NCBI GenBank assembly: GCA_947175285.1
Contig: CAMWMM010000297.1
Location: 1-6,464, forward strand
DNA from: an uncultured Lachnospiraceae bacterium
GTDB taxonomy: Bacteria; Bacillota_A; Clostridia; Lachnospirales; Lachnospiraceae
Direction: 5' to 3'
Length of the DNA stretch: 6,464 nucleotides
A program made the translations under genes and the position numbers. Below, one piece after another: positions 1 to 4,591 of this stretch (the first letter of the stretch is position 1; the number at the start of each line of letters is the position of its first letter). The notes below the pieces were generated by a model that was given only the letters and a program-made list of their open reading frames with translations, made no database searches and was not told the DNA's origin.

Positions 1-424
1 CCAATACTTCATCAAGGAATGACGGCTGTCCCCAAATACTTACAACGTCCGGCATACCGTCCATTGCATATGCCTTAAATTTCGTCTTGTAAGCCTCTTC
101 GTCAAGCGCCTCAACCTCGATTGTAACATTGGGATTTTCCGCCATGTACTCATCAATAATCATCTGCTCTACCAGCCCCTGTCCGTTCTTACGGTCAGGA
201 AGGTTTGAGAATAATTTAATTGTTATTGCTTCCTCTGAACCTGCCGCTGAATCGCTTCCTGTATCTGATGCAGTATTATTATTTCCGGCCGCATCACTTT
301 GTGCACTGTTCTGTGTATTACTTGTTGTTGATGTATCTGTACTCCCTTTGGAATCACCGCATCCTGTAAGCAGTGATACAGTCATTGCTGCTGTAAGCAG
401 CGATGCAATTATTTTTTTCTTCAT
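1..424 (-). CDS. ABC transporter substrate-binding lipoprotein, probably sugar-specific (partial, N-terminal 141 codons)
   Basis: The frame opens with ATG at 424-422 and runs off the left edge, so the C-terminal two thirds or so are missing. Residues 1-21 form a lipoprotein signal peptide: MKKK, a hydrophobic stretch, and the lipobox LTGC with Cys22 as the lipidated residue. Residues 23-66 are a low-complexity Ser/Thr/Asp/Asn/Ala linker, usual for Gram-positive surface lipoproteins. From about residue 67 a mature domain begins (ITIKLFSNLPDR), followed by an EYMAENPNVTIEVE segment and MDGMPDVVSIWG. That pattern matches the first lobe of family 1 extracellular solute-binding proteins, which deliver sugars or oligosaccharides to an ABC permease. 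An AGGAGG at 438-433, 8 bases before the ATG, fixes the start. The permease genes would be expected further left. Family assignment is good; the substrate cannot be told from this fragment. Confidence 0.85.
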   Translation of the reverse strand, partial: MKKKIIASLLTAAMTVSLLTGCGDSKGSTDTSTTSNTQNSAQSDAAGNNNTASDTGSDSAAGSEEAITIKLFSNLPDRKNGQGLVEQMIIDEYMAENPNVTIEVEALDEEAYKTKFKAYAMDGMPDVVSIWGQPSFLDEVL

Positions 425-432
425 CTCTTTGT

Positions 433-438
433 CCTCCT
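433..438 (-). promoter_or_regulatory. Ribosome binding site of the substrate-binding lipoprotein gene
   Basis: A perfect AGGAGG reads on the minus strand and ends 8 bases before the ATG at 424. It supports that start codon for the partial lipoprotein gene. Confidence 0.8.
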
Positions 439-475
439 ATTTCCGGATGCATCTCTTTGATGTTTCCATCTTATC

Positions 476-504
476 ATCCGTAAAGAGGTATTTACAGATG
501 TCAA
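476..504 (-). promoter_or_regulatory. Candidate promoter and operator upstream of the lipoprotein gene
   Basis: A consensus -35 hexamer TTGACA lies at 504-499. With a 17-base spacer the -10 would be ACGGAT (481-476), a poor match, so the promoter call is weak. Overlapping the spacer is a perfect inverted repeat GTAAA-N6-TTTAC (480-495), the size of a repressor or activator half-site pair. Many sugar-uptake operons are controlled at such a place, but the repeat lacks the central CG usual in LacI-family and CcpA sites. The spacer between the MATE stop (538) and this gene shows no convincing GC-rich terminator, only an AT-rich imperfect repeat at 503-530. Confidence 0.3.
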
Positions 505-537
505 AATTTCAAAATGGTGTAAAATTTTCAACATTTC

Positions 538-1902
538 TTATTCCATACGCCGGCTGCGTTTCAGCCAGTTGCCTTTTAAATAGTAAATAATGAATAGAGC
601 AGAAGTTACTGTCCATGTAAGCGGATAGCTGAATGCCACCGTGGAAACTTCCGGCCGTAAAGGAACCGCTGCCAAAACCCATGCCACACGCAGGATGCAG
701 ATACCAATGCAAGTCATCAGCATGGGGAAAACCGCGTCCCCGCATCCTCTTGTTGTACCGCCCAGTATCTCAATACAGATGTAAGTCACATAAGTGGGCG
801 AAATAACCCACATCATACCAAGTCCAATGGACACCACATTCGCATCATCCGTAAACATACTAAAGAAAACACGACCGCCCAAAAGCACTACGGCACTTAA
901 CAGCAGGCTTGTAAATCCCGCCATTCCCAGACAGATGCGCACACTTTTCTTAATCCGGTCATATTTGCCCGCACCGAAGTTTTGTCCGACAAAAGTTGTA
1001 ATCGCAACCCCATATGCGCCCATAATCATCCAGAAAATACCATCCACCTTGCCGTATGCCGTCCACGCCGCAATCGTATCCGTGCCAAAGGAATTAATAC
1101 TGGACTGAACAATCAGATTGGAGACGGAATACATAGTAGCCTGCATTCCCGCCGGAAGACCGATGCGTATGATATTATGTAAAAGCATCGGATGAAAACG
1201 AATTTTTCTGATATACAGTCTGTAGGAATCCTCTGTCCTCATCAGAGTTGTTATTACCATAAACGCACTGATTACCTGAGAGAGTGCGGTAGCCACTGCC
1301 ACTCCCGTCACCCCCATCTTTAGTACCGTCACAAAAAGAATATCCAGTACAATATTCGCAATGCAGGAAAGAATCAAAAAGTAAAGGGGACGTCTGGAAT
1401 CCCCCACTGCCCTCAAAATACCCGAGCCCATATTGTATATGAGCGACGGTATCACACCGAGAAAATAAATCCGCATATACACAACAGACGGCGCAAGAAT
1501 ATCCTCCGGCGTATGCATAAGGCGCAGAGCCGCTCCTGAAAAAAGAAATCCCAATAGCATGATAACAACTCCGCCTGCAACGGAAAGCGCAATTGCCGTA
1601 TGTACGGTTCTGTTCACATCCTCTTTCTTTTTCGCTCCATAATACTGGGAAATGATTACGGTTGCACCGGAGGCAAGTCCGGTAAAAAAACCGATAAGCA
1701 GATTTATCAATGTAGCCGCCGGTCCTCCAACAGCTGCCAACGCTTCTTTTCCGACAAATTTCCCCACAATCACCGCATCCGTCGTATTATAAAGCTGCTG
1801 AAAAAATGTACCGAATAAAATCGGGAAAAAGAAAAAGAGGAGCTGCTTCCAGATTACTCCCTCAGTTATTTGATTAGAAATCCGGTGTTTGTCCGTTTTC
1901 AT
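538..1902 (-). CDS. MATE-family multidrug/toxin efflux transporter
   Basis: A 454-residue polytopic membrane protein, the normal length for the MATE (multidrug and toxic compound extrusion) family. These carriers export organic cations, drugs or metabolites in exchange for Na+ or H+. Family signatures are FQQLYNTTDAVIVGKFVG (34-51) in helix 1, GILRAVGDSRRPLYFLI near 161-177, GVTGVAVATALSQ (197-209), IGLPAGMQ (247-254) opening the second half, and VGQNFGAGKYDRI (305-317). The two halves repeat the same six-helix layout. The ATG at 1902-1900 has AGGAAGG at 1920-1914 about 11 bases upstream. The gene follows mntP by only 38 bases with no terminator between, so the two are probably cotranscribed. 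It ends in TAA at 540-538. The subgroup looks like the clostridial MepA/NorM-like set; the substrate is unknown. Confidence 0.93.
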   Translation of the reverse strand: MKTDKHRISNQITEGVIWKQLLFFFFPILFGTFFQQLYNTTDAVIVGKFVGKEALAAVGGPAATLINLLIGFFTGLASGATVIISQYYGAKKKEDVNRTVHTAIALSVAGGVVIMLLGFLFSGAALRLMHTPEDILAPSVVYMRIYFLGVIPSLIYNMGSGILRAVGDSRRPLYFLILSCIANIVLDILFVTVLKMGVTGVAVATALSQVISAFMVITTLMRTEDSYRLYIRKIRFHPMLLHNIIRIGLPAGMQATMYSVSNLIVQSSINSFGTDTIAAWTAYGKVDGIFWMIMGAYGVAITTFVGQNFGAGKYDRIKKSVRICLGMAGFTSLLLSAVVLLGGRVFFSMFTDDANVVSIGLGMMWVISPTYVTYICIEILGGTTRGCGDAVFPMLMTCIGICILRVAWVLAAVPLRPEVSTVAFSYPLTWTVTSALFIIYYLKGNWLKRSRRME

Positions 1903-1940
1903 AAAATATCTTTCCTTCCTTTATCAAAATTTTATCCGTC

Positions 1941-2531
1941 CTATCCTACGGAAAGTCCGCGGATAAAAATTTCCAGGCCGATAGCTATCAAAATACTTCC
2001 GCCAAGAATCTGCGCTTTATCAGACAGTTTTGTTCCGAATTTCTTTCCGATTACCAATCCCGCCATACAAATAACAAAAGTAACAACCGAAATGATCAAT
2101 GCTGCGGTCAATGCCATAGTCCATCCGTATCCTGCAATTGTAAACCCAACGGATAATGCATCAATGGAAGTGGCAATTCCCTGTATGAGCAATGCCCACA
2201 TCCCAACGCCCGGCTTTTCTTCATCGGAATCTTTACTGTGAACACCCTCAAAAAGCATCTTTCCGCCAATAAAGGCAAGAAGAACAAGTGCAATCCACGG
2301 AATAAACTTCTCAAATGTCTTGAAGTACCCTGCAATTGTATGAACACATCCCCATCCAATCATTGGCATCAGCGCCTGAAATCCAGCAAACACACCGGCG
2401 ATACCGCACATCTTCCCTCTCTTCATATCCGGCTCATTTAAGCCATTCGCCATTGATACGGAAAAAGCATCCATAGCAAGTCCCACGCCAAGTAAAACGC
2501 TGTTAAAAAAGAATATAAAACCCCACTCCAT
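1941..2531 (-). CDS. mntP: Manganese efflux pump MntP
   Basis: A 196-residue, six-helix membrane protein of the MntP (formerly YebN, DUF204) family, which exports Mn2+ and protects against manganese excess. The two internal-repeat signatures are clear: GLAMDAFSVSMANGL (17-31) and GIATSIDALSVGFTIAGYG (118-136), each with the conserved membrane aspartate (Asp21 and Asp124) needed for transport in characterised members. The C-terminal KAQILGGSILIAIGLEI (172-188) is also typical. A short acidic loop KDSDEEKPG (100-108) separates the two halves. The start at 2531 has AGGAGG at 2544-2539 with a 7-base gap; the stop is TAG at 1943-1941. It is the first gene of a probable two-gene unit with the MATE exporter. 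MntP genes are often controlled by a yybP-ykoY Mn2+ riboswitch or MntR, but neither is recognised in the leader here. Confidence 0.95.
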   Translation of the reverse strand: MEWGFIFFFNSVLLGVGLAMDAFSVSMANGLNEPDMKRGKMCGIAGVFAGFQALMPMIGWGCVHTIAGYFKTFEKFIPWIALVLLAFIGGKMLFEGVHSKDSDEEKPGVGMWALLIQGIATSIDALSVGFTIAGYGWTMALTAALIISVVTFVICMAGLVIGKKFGTKLSDKAQILGGSILIAIGLEIFIRGLSVG

Positions 2532-2538
2532 TTTTATT

Positions 2539-2544
2539 CCTCCT
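2539..2544 (-). promoter_or_regulatory. Ribosome binding site of mntP
   Basis: AGGAGG on the minus strand, 7 bases before the ATG at 2531. It sits just below the foot of the leader stem (2551-2599), so folding of that stem could affect access to it. Confidence 0.75.
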
Positions 2545-2550
2545 ATCCTC

Positions 2551-2599
2551 TTTCACATAACAACGGATGCCACGCTCTGCGAGACATCCTTATGTTAAA
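2551..2599 (-). promoter_or_regulatory. Structured mntP leader (bulged stem-loop)
   Basis: Read on the minus strand, 2599-2585 pairs with 2569-2551: three A-U pairs, one mismatch, six pairs (ACATAA with TTATGT), a 4-base bulge GTTG (2564-2561), then five pairs (GGATG with CATCC). A 15-base loop closes it and contains CTCGCAGAGCG, which can form a small apical hairpin (CTC/GAG or CGC/GCG). The stem lies between the probable promoter and the mntP ribosome binding site. It could be a cis-acting regulatory RNA or only incidental pairing. No yybP-ykoY consensus was seen. Confidence 0.35.
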
Positions 2600-2604
2600 C
2601 GAAA

Positions 2605-2640
2605 GACTCAAGTATAACCGGATAAGATTATACCTGAGTC
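2605..2640 (-). terminator. Probable rho-independent terminator of the diguanylate cyclase gene
   Basis: A 13-bp inverted repeat (2605-2617 with 2628-2640) around a 10-base loop is perfect apart from one G-U wobble. On the minus strand the hairpin is followed by TTTCGTTT. It starts 37 bases after the TAA of the GGDEF gene, the right place and orientation for a terminator. The stem is only about 40% GC and the T-tract is interrupted. It also overlaps a -10 element, so an operator role is an alternative. Confidence 0.6.
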
Positions 2641-2655
2641 CTGATTCTAACACAA
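2627..2655 (-). promoter_or_regulatory. Candidate promoter of the mntP-MATE unit
   Basis: A perfect -10 TATAAT lies at 2632-2627, with TTGTGT (2655-2650, three of six consensus bases) exactly 17 bases upstream. The start of transcription would fall near 2620, giving a leader of about 89 bases before mntP. The -10 sits inside the upstream arm of the 13-bp inverted repeat. The TATAAT and spacing are seen directly; promoter activity is inferred. Confidence 0.45.
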
Positions 2656-2677
2656 TAGCCAAAATGAAATACTCTGC

Positions 2678-4417
2678 TTATACTAATTCATATTCAGAAA
2701 GCATTCTGGCAAACAAACGATAATAATGAAGATTAAACTGGTTCCATTTTGTCTTTCCTTTTACGGACTCAAGGCTTAAAACCGCAGGATGCCCGCATTT
2801 ATCCACAAATTTTATCTGTATCAGCGAGCAGATGCTCTGTTTTCCCAGTAGTTCATATACATCCGGCAGCTTGTCCTCCAGAAGCTTTACATTATTCATA
2901 ATCAGAATACCGTCTGCGTCAAACTGCTGTTGATAACCGTCTGCATTGATATAATGTTCCGTTTCCGAAATAAGCTCTGCCGATGGTCTCTGCTCACCGG
3001 CTACACATGCAATATGATAAGGCTCTCCCGCATATATCATAACCCGCTGCATCCCGAAATTAATAACAAAATCATCTAAAAGTCTCTCAAGAGGATAATC
3101 TTCCCCTCTATATACTTTATCCATCATAACACAAAGAATATCACCCATCGTCATATTCCCACGGCTGTCAATCCGGTTAGATCCTTTTTTCCTGTCTTTG
3201 TTTTCTTCCGGGTCTCCATGTTTTTCTTTATCATAAATAATATATCTGTCACGCCCCTTTTCCTTTGCGCGGTACAAAGCAAAATCGGCAAGATTAAACA
3301 CTGCTTCATAATTATCGGCATCCTTCGGATATGCCGCGCATCCCATCGAAAGCGTAATTGCCGGCTTGTTTTCCACATTCTGCGGAAAAGCCGCCTTCAC
3401 GTTATTCTTAATACAACTCAGCCTCTCGCGCATATGCTCCATATTTTCCGCATTATAGAAAATAATCAGAAACTCATCCCCGCCAATACGTCCGACCAGA
3501 CCTGTACTTCCAACCTCTTTCTCCATGATGCCGGCAACTTTTAAAAGCACCTCATCACCGCACATATGACCGTACGTATCATTCACGTTCTTAAAATAGT
3601 CAATATCTACAATCGCCAATGTAATTCCTTTTACTTTCCTGACATTGATAAGGTCGATTGCAATATTGGTAATATCCGCTTTTATAATTAATCCGGTCAG
3701 GGAATCCACTTCCGTTTTTCTCTGCACATTCTGCCCATAATCCTTTCCGGTATGGATACAGCCTGCTGCAAAATAAAATACGCCTTTTTCATAAATAGAC
3801 TCCGCTCCTATCGTCATCAGACAGTCTTCGCCCTCCTCCTTGAGGAGATTCCTGTCTGCATGCATTTCAAATCTGCGTTTTCCCATTTTGATATTCATAA
3901 TAAGCTCATGGACATCTTTTTTCTGGTTTTCATCAGCGTAAGCCGTAAGCCGCCGTTCAAACTCTTCTAACAGGAAATTTTCTATACTCTGTTCGCCTTT
4001 TTTCATCGTATAAAGCCGAATCATGCCTGTTTCCGGCGTATAGTCAAAATAGATATCATTGTACATTTCCAGAATCGTATTTTGTATGTACAGCAATCTT
4101 ACCATCTTATCCCGCACATCTACAAGACTTTCCGCATAAAGCAATAACACCGTTACATTATCTCCGGACGTCCCGCTCTTTATTCTGGAAAAATAGCAGC
4201 CACACTTTCCGCTCTCATCCATCAGACGCATCATAAAGCGTTCTCCGGTACATTCCTGAAATTTCTGCAAAAAGAGAGTTTTATCCTCATCTACGATAAA
4301 TTTTTCAAAAGCCATATACTGCCTGTCACCCATAAAGGCGTAAAACGCAGCATCTGCCGATATAACCTGCCTATTCTCTTTATTAACAATAATCTCATGT
4401 ATATTGATGCTTTCCAT
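2678..4417 (-). CDS. Diguanylate cyclase, PAS-like regions, GGDEF, C-terminal GAF-like domain
   Basis: A 579-residue soluble protein without signal peptide or membrane helices, predicted to make cyclic di-GMP from two GTP. The catalytic GGDEF domain spans about 233-398: DSLTGL (238-243), metal-binding Asp271 in DIDYFKNVND (271-280), the active loop RIGGDEF (310-316), and ADFALYRAKEKGRDRY (377-392). All key residues are present, so activity is likely. The usual inhibitory RxxD site, nine residues before GG, reads GSTG (303-306), so product feedback at that site should be absent. Residues 1-95 and roughly 100-225 look like PAS-type sensory folds (weak call). Residues 421-579, after a charged linker (400-417), resemble a divergent GAF domain (VINFGMQRVMIYAG, SLIQIKFVD, final helix FNLHYYRLFARMLS). 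No EAL or HD-GYP domain follows. The ATG at 4417 has AAGGA 8 bases upstream; the stop is TAA. Flanking terminators suggest a single-gene transcript. Confidence 0.92.
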   Translation of the reverse strand: MESINIHEIIVNKENRQVISADAAFYAFMGDRQYMAFEKFIVDEDKTLFLQKFQECTGERFMMRLMDESGKCGCYFSRIKSGTSGDNVTVLLLYAESLVDVRDKMVRLLYIQNTILEMYNDIYFDYTPETGMIRLYTMKKGEQSIENFLLEEFERRLTAYADENQKKDVHELIMNIKMGKRRFEMHADRNLLKEEGEDCLMTIGAESIYEKGVFYFAAGCIHTGKDYGQNVQRKTEVDSLTGLIIKADITNIAIDLINVRKVKGITLAIVDIDYFKNVNDTYGHMCGDEVLLKVAGIMEKEVGSTGLVGRIGGDEFLIIFYNAENMEHMRERLSCIKNNVKAAFPQNVENKPAITLSMGCAAYPKDADNYEAVFNLADFALYRAKEKGRDRYIIYDKEKHGDPEENKDRKKGSNRIDSRGNMTMGDILCVMMDKVYRGEDYPLERLLDDFVINFGMQRVMIYAGEPYHIACVAGEQRPSAELISETEHYINADGYQQQFDADGILIMNNVKLLEDKLPDVYELLGKQSICSLIQIKFVDKCGHPAVLSLESVKGKTKWNQFNLHYYRLFARMLSEYELV

Positions 4418-4461
4418 TTTACATTCCTTCTCTCTATACAGCGCTTTTGATAATTAATTTT

Positions 4462-4490
4462 ATTATAACAGATTGAGGAATGAAATTAAA
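4462..4490 (-). promoter_or_regulatory. Promoter of the diguanylate cyclase gene (extended -10)
   Basis: On the minus strand TGTTATAAT (4470-4462) is a perfect extended -10 (TGn plus TATAAT). TTTAAT (4490-4485) lies 17 bases upstream as a weak -35. Transcription would begin near 4455, leaving a short leader of about 38 bases before the ATG at 4417. It lies just downstream of the oleate hydratase terminator, which fits an independent unit. Confidence 0.55.
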
Positions 4491-4507
4491 CACATTTTCA
4501 AATAAAA

Positions 4508-4540
4508 GCTCTTTTATTATTTATCATAGATGAAAAGAGC
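4508..4540 (-). terminator. Rho-independent terminator of the oleate hydratase gene
   Basis: On the minus strand GCTCTTTT (4540-4533 carry its pairing partner GCTCTTTT, 4515-4508 AAAAGAGC) forms an 8-bp perfect stem around a 17-base loop and is followed directly by TTTTATTTG. It lies about 50 bases after the TAG of the hydratase gene. A third copy of the arm (4566-4572) offers a competing hairpin. Confidence 0.6.
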
Positions 4541-4591
4541 CATATACAGACTACTCCGTACACGACTCTTTTTATTTAGTATTTTCTTTCC

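Noticed and set aside
503..530. Terminator between the MATE gene and the lipoprotein gene
   Set aside because: The inverted repeat is made only of A and T runs with a loop of similar size and no following T-tract, so it is not a convincing rho-independent terminator.
129..590. Plus-strand open frame of 153 codons at the left end
   Set aside because: It is antisense to the lipoprotein gene and its promoter, shows Ser/Cys-rich and Phe-rich composition typical of an antisense shadow, and has no ribosome binding site. The other plus-strand frames (1870-2241, 3218-3544, 5051-5320 and others) fail for the same reasons.
509..745. Minus-strand 78-codon frame overlapping the end of the MATE gene
   Set aside because: It lies almost wholly inside the MATE coding region in another frame and has no recognisable domain or start signal.
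2532..2677. yybP-ykoY manganese riboswitch upstream of mntP
   Set aside because: Expected for this gene family, but its conserved loop sequences are not found on the minus strand of the spacer.
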